Origin: Carallia brachiata
Lineage: Eukaryota > Streptophyta > Magnoliopsida > Malpighiales > Rhizophoraceae
DNA length: 64,000 bases
NCBI GenBank assembly: GCA_021464245.1
Contig: JADCRB010000016.1
Span: 2,119,352-2,183,351, forward strand
Reading direction: 5' to 3'
Part shown: piece after piece, positions 48,963 through 62,413 of the stretch
How positions within the stretch are numbered: position 1 is the stretch's first letter
Layout of the letters: every line of letters starts with the position of its first letter
Translations under genes and position numbers: made by a program
Notes under the pieces: generated by a model
Told to the model about the DNA's origin: nothing
Databases searched by the model: none
Seen by the model: the letters and a program-made list of their open reading frames with translations, nothing else

Positions 48963-49459
48963 TTATTTGAAAGGTAAGAAAAACCACCCTTTGTAAATCA
49001 ATTCCGCAAATAATACTTATACAATGTTATAAGTGTCCCAGCGTGCTCCCAACTTGTACGATCTTAAAAATGATTAAATACATGGTCTTACCCTGTTTTT
49101 ACAACGGACACAATGGACCTTAGTATATATGGGTGGAGAAAACACAGAGGAAAGCCTTCTATTTTTGTTGCTCTTGACGCCTTGGAATAGACTATTACTA
49201 TTTTGGCAAGGTTGGCTTGAAATGTTACCAATGGTGGCAAATGTTTAAACCTGCAATGACCTCTCTATGCCTGCCAAATTTAGAACCAGAGAGAACAGAG
49301 GAGCAATAACGGGGAGGTGCGTGAGGCCTGTAGATTGTAATCTTCTCTTTCTCTTCACATTTTCTCATCTAGTTCAAAAGCATTATACCTTCCATTTTTG
49401 TACTTCATCCTACCCAACATCTTCAGAAAACTGTAAATTTCAGGCTAAATAATTCAAGT
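48963..49459 (+). other. Patellin 5' region, unit 4
   Basis: As in the other units. No coding signal. Confidence 0.45.
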
Positions 49460-51044
49460 ATGGCAGTTGAAGACAAATCAGAAGAACCCCAGATGGAAAC
49501 AAGGATGATGAAAATCGAGAACAGGGATCGCAACCATCAAAGGATGTAGGTGAACAGGGCAATGAAACAGATAATACAAAAGATGGAGGAAAGGGAAGTG
49601 AAATAAAGGATGTAGAGAAGATTGAAAAGAAACAAACTGAGGCAGACACAGAAAGTGGTACATCAGCAAATGGATTAGAAAGGAGTTCTTCATTCGGGAA
49701 AGAAAGCAGCCCTCTCTCTAATTTAAGACAACATGAAGCAAAGGCATTGAGTGAGCTGAAATCCAAGATCGAAGATTCGATCCTTGGAAACAAATTCTTC
49801 TCTAAGAAGAATGAGCAAGGGAATGAAATGTCAGCAGAAAAAGATGGGAAGCAGAATGAGAAGGAAAGACTAAGCAACTAGAGGAAGGGTCTTGTTCATC
49901 ATCAAGTGGAGAAGGGAAGGAAAATGAAACTCTTCATAAGTTAGAAGCCAGAGAAAAGGCAATGGCAGCAGTAGAAGGCAAGGGAAAGGAAATAATCATT
50001 GATGAACAAGATAAAAAGCAAGATGTCGGATCGATCACTCCAGCGGATACTCAGAAAGGAGGAGGAAATGTTGACAAGGACCTTGCCTCGTGGGGGGTGC
50101 CATTGCTGCCTAGTAAAGGTGATAGAATAACTGATGTTATACTGATGAAGTTCTTGAGGGCCAGAGAGTTCAAAGTTAATGAAAGTTTTGAAATGTTGAG
50201 AAGCACCATCCAATGGAGAAAGGAAAGCAGAATTGATTCCATCATGGATGAAAATTTTCAGGCTGAACTTGGCTCTGCTGCATATATGGAAGGCGATGAT
50301 CGCGATGGACACCCCGTGTGCAACAACATTTTCGGGGTGCTAGGCAATGATGAGCTGCATGATAGGATTTTGGGGAAAGAAAATAAGCATGAGAAGCTGG
50401 TGAGATGGAGAATTCAACTGATGGAGAAGGGTGCCAACAGTCTCGACTTCAATCCAGGCGGTGTGTGCCCAATGCTGCAAATCAATGATCTGAAGAACAC
50501 TCCTTTACCAACAAAGAAAGAGCTCCGGCTTGCTACCAGAAAAGCGGTAGAACTTTTTCTAGATAACTATCCTGAATTTGTTGCCAAAAATGTAGGCTGG
50601 TCTTTCCCTAACTTCATTATCATGTTCCTCAATGCTTGCCTTATCTTTGAGAACTCACATCGTTTGTTTTCTAATTTCCAGATTCCTTGTTTAGCACAAG
50701 TCTCTAATGTTAAAAAAGTAAGTCTCAGAGGGTCAACTTCTCACATTATGGAGCTTGAAAAGATCATATGTATGCAGTCTTATTCATGTTTTTCAGGGTT
50801 TTTGTTTTTTGAAATTGCGTCTTTTACATCACAATAGAGTAATTTTATTTATTATATTGTAATCTATAATGAAGTGCAGGAAATACACTTGATGATGCAC
50901 CGTGATTGTTTGTTTCAGGTCTTCATCAATGTGCCTTTCTGGCATTATGCCTTTAGTGCTATCCTATCACCGTTCCTGACTTAAAGAACCAAGAACAAAT
51001 TTGTTTATGCGGGCTTCCAAGGTCACAGAAACGTTGCTGCTTAG
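49460..51044 (+). pseudogene. Patellin pseudogene, copy 4
   Basis: Exon 1 49460-50591, exon 2 50919-51044. One base is lost near 49499 (ATGGAAACAAGG) and one near 49867. From 49962 to the exon end the SEC14 region is open, the longest intact piece of any copy (WGVPLLPSKGD, FLRAREFKV, DRDGHPVC, LQINDLKNTP, NYPEFVAKN). The shared TAA is at 50982-50984. Exon 2 also has a 2-base loss and a 3-base gain near its end. The GOLD domain is absent. Confidence 0.9.
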
Positions 51045-52725
51045 GTAAGATCTTACTTCCTTCCAAGCTTCCATTTTGTAACTGTGGTGGTGGGTGTGAT
51101 GCGAAGTATTATGACCACTAATTGAACTCTGCGGAGACACATTTCTGGAGAGCAATTTCTAGTCCGGTATGGCGGGCTCAAACGTGAGAATTTAATATCT
51201 GTATAAAGACTATACACACAATAACAATAATAATATAATTGAATAAAGATTCAAATAATTAATTTGACAATAATCTCTATATAAAAAATACAAAAAATTA
51301 ATAATTATCTATTGATAGGAGTTCTAAAAATTAATAATTGAATCTAATACTCCATTGCGACTATATACATAATTATAATGTTATTGAAGAAAGATTCAAA
51401 ATAATTAATTTGATAACAATATTTGTTTAAAAAGTATAAAACATTGATGATTATCTAATTTTATAATGATTTATAGTTATAAAGAAATTTAAATTTGATT
51501 ATACTTTTTGAGTAAATTGGACTAAATTTAAATAATTAATTAGATACAATTTCAATTAAGTAATGCATTTATCATATATATATTTTAATTAAATTTATAA
51601 AAATTAAAATATAAGATTAATATTAAAAAGTAAGAAGCTAAACTATAAAAAGGCCTCCAAACCATGCGAGCCAGCTGTTTCAAAGACACGGAACATGTGA
51701 AATTGGCACATGGTTCGGAGTTTCAGAATCCCAATACGCAGACGACATAGAGGAATGGCAAACATGTGGACGGTATGGAGCACCCCTTTTACATTTTTTT
51801 TATCCCCTCTTAAGATGATATTATTGATTTATCCCAGAAAAAAAAGGAAAAAGAAAAAAAATAGTGCACTCAATTTGTTGGAAGCCTCACCTTTGGCTAG
51901 TCTCGAATTCACAAATTATCCTTCAGTTATAATTTATAAATTTAATATATGCCCTTCAAAAGATTCTTTGAATTGACAACAAAATGTGCTGCGGTGAATG
52001 AATGATCTCCAACAATTAATCTTAGGAGGAAAACACAATCCTAACAGTCGAGCTTGATCTTGGCAGGTAAAATGGCACCACTATATTTTAACACTCAATC
52101 TTGGGGCCGTTATATTGCATGCCTTAAGCATAAAAGATCAATTTTTGTAGCTAAAATCTAATCTGAAACTTTTTTACATATAATACCAAATATTTTACAC
52201 ATAAATAAATATTTAAATGTGTATATGGTGCCCCTCCCCTTCGGTATAATGTACTAAAACGTATGGCATGATATGTTTTGGTTACTTGTAATACTTGTAA
52301 GTAAGAAGAATTGTATTCCTCACGGCCAACATAATATGAAGAGCAAATTCAAGATTGTGTGAGTTAAATATGCACGGTTTTAAGTAGGAGCTTACAGCTC
52401 GTGCTGACAATCCAGATTTATCTGAATAAAGGGATCTTTCATCATTAAAAAGAAGTATTATACTTCCCAAAATTTTGTGTTAACTTTACTTCTGCTCCTG
52501 CCGATATGGAATTTCTGTTGAAAATTAAGGAGATCTGGAGGCAGCATTTTCGTTAAGATTTAAACAATCCTTTTTTTTTTAACATTTTGTTGACCTTAAG
52601 GACCATATAATAATATCTATATCTATATATTTTTTGATCAAGACTGTATCTATATATAGAAATGGACCTTTTGCATCAACGTGCACACAGTACACACACA
52701 GGAAATGGCTGTGGGATATGCTTTC
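51045..52725. other. AT-rich spacer, unit 4
   Basis: Counterpart of 4820-6510. From about 51700 it carries several unit-1-like substitutions rather than unit-3-like ones. No gene. Confidence 0.6.
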
Positions 52726-52733
52726 TATAAATA
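52726..52733 (+). promoter_or_regulatory. TATA box of terpene synthase copy 4
   Basis: TATAAATA, 97 bases before the ATG. Confidence 0.65.
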
Positions 52734-52822
52734 GCCATTCTTTGATCATCAGTGACCATCTTCAAGCATGATACAAACGATTCCAATATTATATTTCTCA
52801 CCAACAATTGTGATTTTGGCAA

Positions 52823-55800
52823 ATGGAAGCACTGGGAGCAAACACTACAACTGCCCAAAGCATCTTTCGTCCTTTGGCAGACTTCCCTCCTTCCATATGG
52901 GGTTTTAGCCTTGCTTCATTATCCTTTCAAAACTTGGTAATATATATCAATCTTTCTTTTTTGTTCACTACAAACAAATATTTTTAATTATCTGCATCTG
53001 TTTATATAAACAAAACATTATGAGAAAAAGCATTAAATGATCATAGAGGATCCCAAATGAAAGCTTTAAGACAGGACATCTAAAATGATTTTCTTTCGTT
53101 TATCATGTGATTCATGGTAATATAAAAAAAACGAGCTTCAATAATGTAATGAAAAGATTGCTCTATTATGATTTCGTAGTTACGGATTTAAATCTTAAAA
53201 AAATTCTTTTTACTAAAATAAAGGAAAACTTGTACCTAGGGATAGATCTATTCAAGGAATCCACAGTTGCAAGCAGCAGTTAGCCTAGTGGCTGGGGTAT
53301 TTTGCCCCCGCCTATCCGTGGTTCAAAACCCACCAAGGGCAATTTGCCCTCCAAGCCCTTCTTTTTCTTTTCTCTTTTTTTTTTTAAAAAAATTTTTACA
53401 GCTGTGTTTTTGCTTTCCACGCCCTTCTTTTTCTTCTTTTTTTTTTTTTTTGTGTTTTTGTTTTATTTTTCCTCAAATGCTTCTTTTTGTTTTCTCTTAG
53501 GAGCACTTCCTTTCTTCTTTTTTTTTTTTTTTGTTATTGAGAATTACTTTTTTGTTTCCTTTTAAATACATCCTTTTGAGTTTAGGATTTATAATTTTAC
53601 TTTTTAAAATTAAATTTTATTGAACGTAGGAGCCTCATGTAGTAAGTTATTCTTTTAACTTCATTTCATTCAATCATAATATTATTTGAATATATTTATC
53701 TTGAATTTATAAATTTTTTTGGAAATATTTTATCTTTTAATGAAACAAATTATTACCAATAGATATTAAAAAAATCTAAAAGCACATTATATATCTAAAT
53801 AAGTATTTATCTATAAAATTGACTTTAATTTTATCAATTACAATAATTACGTAAAAAAACATTTTTTCTGCAATAAGTATGATAAAGAATCTGTTGCGCA
53901 ATGATGTATGTGAGTGATAAATGATTAAATGATTAGATTATTATTTATATATAAAAAATAGATAAGTATATAAAATATAAAAAGATATTTTAAAATATTT
54001 AAACTCACAAGATACATTATTATGTTTTTTATTCAAAATAATTAACAAAATTTTTATTTGTAATCATGTAAATTATTTTTTTATTATAATTATACATATA
54101 CATTTGTCCCTCCTAAGATTTTTTTTGGTCAACATTAACAATCGGATTCTTGCAAATGTATAATTTTTTTTTCTCGATGATGACAAGACGTATATATAAG
54201 TGCATGATCTTTGAGTCCATTAGTCATCATAGTGAAATATAAAACTGTCAAATTTATCGCGATGGTATAGTGTAGCTCTTTATTCTAACAAAATGATGTA
54301 TTTCCTAACGATGATTGATGTTTGTAATTAGGAATTTGAGTCCTATACCGGACAAGTAGAAGTGTTGAAAGAAAAGGTGAAGGACATGTTGGTTGAGTCC
54401 TGTGCAGATTCAGCCAAGAACATTGAGTTCATCAACTTATTATGCCGACTTGGTGTGTCATATCACTTCGAGGATGAAATTGAAGTGCAATTGAATCATA
54501 TATTTCATTCTCTTCCTCATATCCTGCACGAAAACGGTTATAGTCTCTACACCACAGCCCTTCTATTTCGAGTTTTGAGACAACATGGATACAAGATATC
54601 TTGCGGTAAGAGACCACAAATTTGAATTTTTTTTTTTCACCTCCATATTATGGGTATGGGCCAGCCCCTTGTGTGGTGTGGGAGCGCAAGCATCTTTAGT
54701 GAAATTGTAGGTACTAACCTTGTTTTTTTTGTAAAGAGTATAAAGTCTCATGTTAAGAAATATAAAATCTTATATAATAAAATACAAAAATCTAGTATGA
54801 CTTATAATATTTTTCTCGCACTAACTTAAACTCTTAGATGGATTTAAAATCCAAGGGCCTTATTTGGCATTCCCATTCAATCAACCCAAAAAAAAAATTT
54901 AGAAAAATAGTATCTTCATATTTATTTTTCTCCCTTAGTTTCAAGATACGTTTTTGACGACAATAAAGTAATATTTTATCTATGTCTTTCAAAAGTTAAA
55001 TATTTTGAACAAGGAAGAGGGAAATTTAAAATTTAAAAGGAGCCAAATTATGGCATGATACATACGTTTTAGTTACGAAAACTAAAGTTGAATATATAAA
55101 CAAGTCCACTAATTATAGTATAGTGACCACCAAGCATAAAATTTGGGGGTAATATCTCACTTCCCTCCCTCAATCCAACTAGACCAAGATAACAATTTTA
55201 AAATTTAACTATTAAAAGTAATTTTTAGTCAAAATATATCATATAAAACAACTAATATATTAATATATGTGCGATTAAACAACATTTCAACAACCGTTTT
55301 AACCAGCAACCGTTGGCCTTCTAATTATTTTTTATTCCATTGTGACAAGTGACAACAACATTGCAATGTGTATAAGCACTTGATCAGGCATTACATCAAG
55401 GGCCAAATATTCAACAAATTTATCGACAAGCACTTTTACATAGTAACATATAGGGAGCAACATCAAAAGCAATAAAAGGGCAACATCAAAACAACATCAA
55501 CACTTGATCAGGTATATGATGGTTTGTTTGTGGTAATAAATCAGATGTGTTCAACAAATTCAAGGAAAGCAATGGAAAATTCAAGGAAACCATCGTCAGT
55601 GACGTGGAAGGGATTCTTAGCTTATATGATGCTTCGTATCTGAGCATGCATGGAGAAGAAGTCCTCGATGAAGCACTTGTTTTTTCAACAGCAACACTCA
55701 AGTCCTCGGCCGGACAAGCAAACCCTCTTCTAGCTAAAAAAATTAAAGAATGCCCTGGTCCGGCCATTTCATCAAGGCGTGCCAAGAATAGAGGCACGAC

Positions 55801-58525
55801 AATATATTTGCCTGTACGAAGAAGATGAATCTCGAAATCAGACGCTGCTGGAGTTTGCAAAGCTAGATTTCAATCGATTATTGTTACTTCATCAACAGGA
55901 ACTTGGCTTCGTCTCTAGGTAACTTATTTGTTCTTAGTCTGTTAGGGTGTGTATCTGTGGTGCTGCACATAGGTATGTTAATTAAGGATAAATATCATCG
56001 AGAACCCACCTTTGGTTGGATGGTTGGCAGTTACAACTTCAAACTAAGAGATTTGGGATGCCATTTTCTCCCTCACCAATCGTTTTTACATGATTACAGA
56101 CCATCTCCACTAAGATAATAAAAAGGGCATGCATTTCACCACATTTACTAATTAATGTACGTAAAAATTGCTATGAATATCCCTTATTCGTAAGAATGCT
56201 ATGAAAAAAATTGCTAATGTTTTTGTTTTTAAAAAAAAATATGTACGTAAACAATTTCTCAAATTACTGTGCTTCGCATATCAAGGTTCAAATAATGATA
56301 CCTGTGCACTGCAAGGAAATAAGTATATAATTGCAGGTAGATTCCTTAATGACTTCTCTTTAGCGGGATAGAGTTTTGTTTTCCAGATTTAAAATGTTAG
56401 GGTGAAGCCCGTCGTCAAGTCAAAAGTTTAAACTATTTACTCACTTGTTTTGTGAGTATAAATTACTAGCAATTTTACACATACAAAATATTTAATTATT
56501 ATTATTTTTTTAATTTCAAATAGATTTCATTTGCTATATAGTATAAATTACAGTAAATTATAGTAAAGAAAAATGTGAGTCACATTAAAAATTTTAATAA
56601 TTAGCCAACAAAAAATTTTGGTATCTCAAGCATTGAACATTCAAGATTGAAAATTAAATATTGTTATCTTGATATATTTCAGGTGGTGGAAAGAGTTGAA
56701 CGTGGTGGACAAACTTCCTTATGCGAGAGATAGAATTGCGGAGGCATTTATTTGGGGAGCAGGGACTCACTTTGAGCCACAGTTTTCTCTTGTCGGATTC
56801 TGGTCGCCAAGTTCGTAATGGTGATTTCTCTAGTAGATGACACTTATGATGCTTATGGTACCTTTGACGAGGCCCAATTCTTTACCCAAGCAATCAACAG
56901 GTTTGAATATATGTTCTTCTGTCAAGATAAGATTTAAGGAATGTTTTTGTTTTTTTATAACTTCTCCATGCCATGTATAACCAACAGAATTTCGTTTACA
57001 TATATAGACGCGATCAAGTTAACGCAGATTAGTAGAACAATCCAAAAAAAAAACCTTTGCCCAAGAGTACTCTATTAATGTTTATGAGTAATGATAAAAG
57101 GAGTATTAATTTCTAGAAACTCTAATGATCGAAGTGTTTTTGTTTATGAAATTTTCAGGTTTGATATGGGTGCCATGGATCATCTACCAGTTGATTATCT
57201 GAAAGTTGTGTACGGTTCTGTGCTCCATTTATTTGCTGAATTGGAGAATGAAGCAAGCAAGGGTGGAAGATCCCATCTTGTCCCTTACGTGAATGAAGCG
57301 GTGAGACGTACATATACCTGTCCTTCCTTCCGGTTAATTTTGAGCGTCATTTTTGATGTATTTATTTTCCTTTTTCCATTCATGCTAGTTTAAAGAATTG
57401 GTGCAAGGCTACCATCAAGAGGCAAAGTGGGTTCATGAAGGATGTGTGGCCCCCTTTAATGAGTATCTGCAGAACGATTACTCACAAGCACTTATGGTGT
57501 AATGCCAGCAGCTTCGTTCATGGGATTAGGGAAAATTGTTGGGATCAAGAATATGAGTGGCTAAAAAGTACTCCAAAGATTGTGAAAGCTGCACAGATAA
57601 TTACCCGTTTGATGGATGACATAGTGACTCACGAGGTAACATATGTATATGTGTGTATATAGATCTCTAATATGATTTTCCCTCTTTAAATGGGGTATGC
57701 CTAAAATCAATGCTAAATCTGTATGGTTTTTTTTTTTCAATATAATTTGATTATACCTTTTATTTTGTCCGTTGAGTCATATATCTTTGTTTCTTATTCT
57801 ATTTATGTCCATTTTTTTTAACGGAATCTTTTAGAGCATGTATTTCTTCTAATCGCATACTTTTCTGGTATTGGATTGACTAAATTTTGTTACAAAAGGG
57901 ACTCAAATGAAGAAAAAGTAAATGTATAGAACTCTCAATGAAAAAAGATTCGTAAAGGTTTCAGTCTAATTTTGAGGCTTATCCCTACTATAGTATAAAA
58001 CTTTGAAAAACTATATTTATAAGTGCCATGGTTGTGAATTCTTAACCACCCAAAAAATATAAAATTGTGAGCGGGTTCGAACCCCACACTGCAACAATAT
58101 TCAACACTCATGTGGCGACTGTAGTTTTAAATCTCGCAATCACTAGCGTTGATTTGATTGCCTTCTTGAATTTATCCTCCAATCAATGCTAAGAAAACAT
58201 CTCTTGATCTCATATCATATGTTTATGTTTGAAGGATGAGAGGAAGAGGGGATTCTGCATTTCCGGTATCAAGTGCTATATGAAAGAACATGGTGTTTCG
58301 GAGGAGGAAGCAACCAAAGAGCTTCAGAAAATGGTAGCAAATGCATGGAAGGACATCAATGAGGAATGCATGAGGCCAACTGCTGTTCCAAAGCCACTTC
58401 TTATGCATATTCTCAATCTCTCACGCCTAATTGATTTTGTTTACAAGTACAATGATGCATACACTTATTCCAAAAATTTGGAAGATGACATTATGTCACT
58501 GTTCCTCAAGCCATTGCCTATGTGA
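52823..58525 (+). pseudogene. TPS-a-type sesquiterpene synthase pseudogene, copy 4
   Basis: Exons 52823-52936, 54332-54605, 55545-55918, 56683-56900, 57159-57300, 57389-57635 and 58235-58525. Exons 1, 2, 5 and 7 are clean. Exon 3 gains a T in AAAAAATTAAAGAATG (near 55743), and exon 4 loses an A in CTTGTCGGATTC (near 56794), upstream of DDTYD. Exon 6 has the two one-base losses also found in copy 3. Every exon is intact in at least one of the four copies, with no lesion common to all. That points to an intact founder gene of about 553 codons. Confidence 0.9.
53274..53530 (+). mobile_element. Candidate SINE, unit 4
   Basis: A box 53281-53292 and B box 53320-53330 with pyrimidine tail. Sequence is closer to the unit 1 copy than to unit 3. 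Confidence 0.45.
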
Positions 58526-59075
58526 GCTTAGCACATAATAAGCCAAGACTGGCCTCTCCAACCAACTACATTAGCACTCTTGATTCAAATAAGGTTTCAT
58601 CTTGTTGGATGGAATATTAGCTTGTCCTTTGCTTTGGCCATATATGTGGTGCGGACGTAGGCTGTTTGGTGTATTAATTAAGGGTTTGTTTAGATATGCT
58701 GTTGGTTTTTTGTTGTTAATTTCTATTGTCTTTCGGTTTTTGTTGTTTGTTGTATTTTACTGTTGTCTGTTGTCCACTTCTATTTTTTGACTTTAGTAAC
58801 TATTTTGTGTTTTGAACAAGATTTTTCTTTCAAGCAATATTGTTATGTTTATTTGTTTAAAATAAAAGTCAAAACATGTCATATTTCAATTAGAACTAAA
58901 AATTTAAAAATTACCCTATTAAATGTAGCTTTTAAAACAAGCATCCTAGCAATGAAGTCAACATTACAATTAACGTCAATATCTTTGCTCATAACTTTGT
59001 GCCTGCATTTTGTGCTCATAACATCAATCTCAGTTAACAATACATATGGTCCTACACATAACACTTGACTAGGAT
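58526..59075. other. Terpene synthase 3' region, unit 4
   Basis: As after copy 1. No gene. Confidence 0.5.
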
Positions 59076-59365
59076 TTATAAAGCATAAGCAAACTTTCTA
59101 AAAGGATTGGTGGACAGAGGACATATTCGACTTGGCGTAGATCTCTTCAAATCTATAATAACAGCCATAGGATCAATACATATGCTGTCATCACAGCTTA
59201 TTGTTGAAGCCTTGCATGTTTATGCCTGTTGTTGGTTACCGGACACCACAAATAATTTAAACCCCTAGTGAGTTCAGTCTCTTGATATGAAAATAATGCA
59301 AGAAACAACAGAAAAGTCCTTGACAGCATTGTGAATATGATTCCAGCAGATTGAGGGACAAGCAC
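59076..59365 (-). pseudogene. Unidentified minus-strand relic, unit 4
   Basis: 290-base block matching unit 3, including the Tyr-to-stop change. A neighbouring open minus-strand stretch lies at 59422-59655. Family not recognised. Confidence 0.35.
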
Positions 59366-60069
59366 CTGCAAATGTGGAGAATACACAGTCTTTTAGATCA
59401 GTTAGAAAATTGGAAAGCTCATTAGTTCTTATCTCCGAGAGATTGCAATAGATGAAAGCATGCCAATCTTAAAATTGGTATCTCTTCCTCAAGCCTTGTC
59501 GGATGTCTTGCGGTAAGATCATGATGGCCTTGACAAAGCAATATGTTTCTCAAGGGAGGTATGAACAACGTTATGCCACGTGTTACACAATTAAGAATCT
59601 GTGTATTCAAAACCCAAAGAAGCAGAACCCATGGAAGCAATCGTAGTGCAAGCAAAGGCTAGCTGAGTCAAAATCTAGCAATTAAATTAGAACGTTGCGC
59701 TTGGACTGAGGAATGGCTGGAGTTGGAGGAACCAGTAAATCATGGGAATACATTACTGACAATAATCTGGAGTTTCTCAGAGACAGATTTGATTGCAGTC
59801 AAATGATTGGTGGAAGCAACCTTTATAAAAGACAACTGCAATATGCAAATATCTAATCTTATTGATCAACAAGCAACTAATCTTATTATCTGATCAACAA
59901 GCTGCCATTACCTGAGAAGCAAATCTACATAACATCAGCAAATTGAGGGACTAAATCACATAACCTTATCCAAATAAGCGAATAAACACAATAGCAATTA
60001 AAGTCAAGAAGATAATCTAAATCTTGCCTTCCACTGTGGTGGCAATAAAAAGGGTCATCAACGTTAATA
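59366..60069. other. Spacer after the relic, unit 4
   Basis: Nearly identical to 41499-42203. No + strand gene. Confidence 0.4.
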
Positions 60070-61007
60070 TGATCAACTTATTATGCAGACTTGGTGTGTG
60101 ATATCACTTCGAGGATGAAATTGAAGTGCAGTTGAATCATATATTTCGTTCTCTTCCTCATATACTCCGCAACAACGATTATGGTCTCCACACTACAGCC
60201 CTTCTATTTCGAGTACTGATACAACGTGGATACAAGACATCCTGCGGTGAGAGACCACACATGCAAATTTTATCATTCTCCTCTGTGGCTACTGGCCAGC
60301 CCATTGTATTGTGGGAGGGCGTAATCGTTTTTAATAGAATTATTAGATATTGCTCTTATTTTTTTATTTAATCGACCAACAAAATTTTTAAAAAAATAGG
60401 AAAAAAAATTATCTTCATATTTGCTTTTTCTTAGTTTCAAGATATGTCTTTGAGTACATTAAAATAATATTTTAGCTAGTCTTTAAAAGTTAATTTTAAG
60501 CACGGAAAAGCGGAAATTCAACATTTACAAGAACCTGAATTATTGCATGATATAACATTTAGTGACTAAGACTAAAACTGAATATATAAGCCTAATTATA
60601 TCCTAGTGACCACCAAACATAAATTTGAGCTAAGATCTCGCTTCCCTCTTCCAATCCAACTAGACCAAGATAATAATTTTAGAATTTAACTATTAACATT
60701 AATTTTATTCAAAATATATCATATATAATTACTAATTTTTCCACAACTAAGATATTAATATATCTACTATTAAATAACATTACAAATTTCGTTTTAACTA
60801 GTTGAATCTGTTAACCGTTGACTTTTTTTTTTTAACCATTATGACAACATTGCAATGTGCATAAGCACTTGATCAGGCATTACATCAAGGGCCGAATATT
60901 CAACAAAATTTATTCATTTATATACATATATGATGGTTTTTTTTTTTTTGTAATTAATCAGATGTGTTCAACAAATTCAAGGAAAGCAATGGAAGATTCA
61001 AGGAAAC
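60070..61007 (+). pseudogene. Partial second terpene synthase, unit 4
   Basis: Exon-2 part 60070-60246 and exon-3 start 60962-61007. Same structure as in unit 3. Confidence 0.8.
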
Positions 61008-62413
61008 ACAGCAAGTTTATCTCCTCTATCTAAGGTATTTAACTCATTTTATCAAAAATTTATAATATAATTTATTAGCTCGGTCCATAAAAAATGATTT
61101 TCCAGATATCATGCGTAATCATGCATAGCAATACAAAATAATTAGCAAATAAGATACTTAGCACATTATACATGTCAGAATTACTCACAATAATAAAACT
61201 ACTCCCAAATCAAGAGGTCGGCGCAAGTGATGATCAAGTGGCATCTAATATCCCTAACTAACCAGATAAATTATAAGGCAAGTTAGATCTAATATAAGGC
61301 AAGTTGTTTAAAAGAAAAGTACCTATGAAATCTAGGATGTGACGTTACTAACTACTTGAGTTTAGGAATTTGTTTAGGAAGAAGAGTAAGTAAGAAATGC
61401 TATAATCTTAGGGTTGGCAGAATCACCCTTGAAGAGTAACTACTTGAGTAGGAAGCTGACAGCAATATCCCGACTCATCCGCCTTTAGAGATTTGTCTCC
61501 TGTCAAACGGCGACTGTCAGGGAGTTGCCTTTGTTAGAAGTTAATTGTTATTCTAACTTTACTTGTTTTTTCTTGCTTTTAATCTGACATACCAAAAAAA
61601 ATCGCCTTTGTAGGTTTATATATTTTATATTCTATCAAAAAAACAGGTTTATATATTTTATGACTTTAAAATCTCGAGGCTGTTCAAAACTATATTATTT
61701 TTTATAACTTAACGAGACAAAAGCTTAAGAAACACAAGAGAAAAATTGTTTTCTTGGTGAGCTATAGGTTAACACATGTGACTTGAGTTGGTTTATGAGG
61801 AAACCTATGGGAAACATGTGTGCTTTATTTAACAAGAAGGAGACATGTATAGGCTAGCTTCCTATGCTGCCACATAACCTTCCAAAATTCTGAATATCAC
61901 TGCAACCAAAACTGTTGCCCAAAACTGGTTCCTTATCACTTTGCGTAAGCGAAGGCAAGCTTTTATTTATTTTTTTTCTTGATTCAATCGCAAAGGGGCA
62001 TTCTCCAATTTTTTATTTGAGTAATAATATGTATAAAAATCGAATTTATCATAAAACATCTCAGTTCTCTCTATTATAGAAAGAATTAAATAACATTATT
62101 GACATCGTTAAACATTTAAAAAAATTTTAAAAACAAGTAAATCATATATTTAACAATCAGAATATTTCATCATATAATTTTTGGGATATTTTATCGTTAT
62201 TTTTTTGATTGGATTAGATCACACGTGTCATCAAAGTTTGTACTCTTGTGAATATTTCCAACATTTTTTAACTTATCACTTTGATTACCTAAATTATGGC
62301 CACAATGTCTACCTTCCTTCATAGAACTACTTTTATTATAAGGAGAAGCTCTTGCTCCCAATTCTCCAAAAGATCCGTTTGGGAATCAACCATTTACATA
62401 CTTAGCAAGAATA
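61008..62413. other. Spacer and 2OGD upstream region, unit 4
   Basis: Nearly identical to unit 3, including the AAGGCAAGTT rearrangement near 61275-61305. No gene. Confidence 0.5.
62222..62227 (+). promoter_or_regulatory. G-box/ABRE-like motif upstream of 2OGD copy 4
   Basis: CACGTG, 192 bases before the ATG. Confidence 0.4.
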
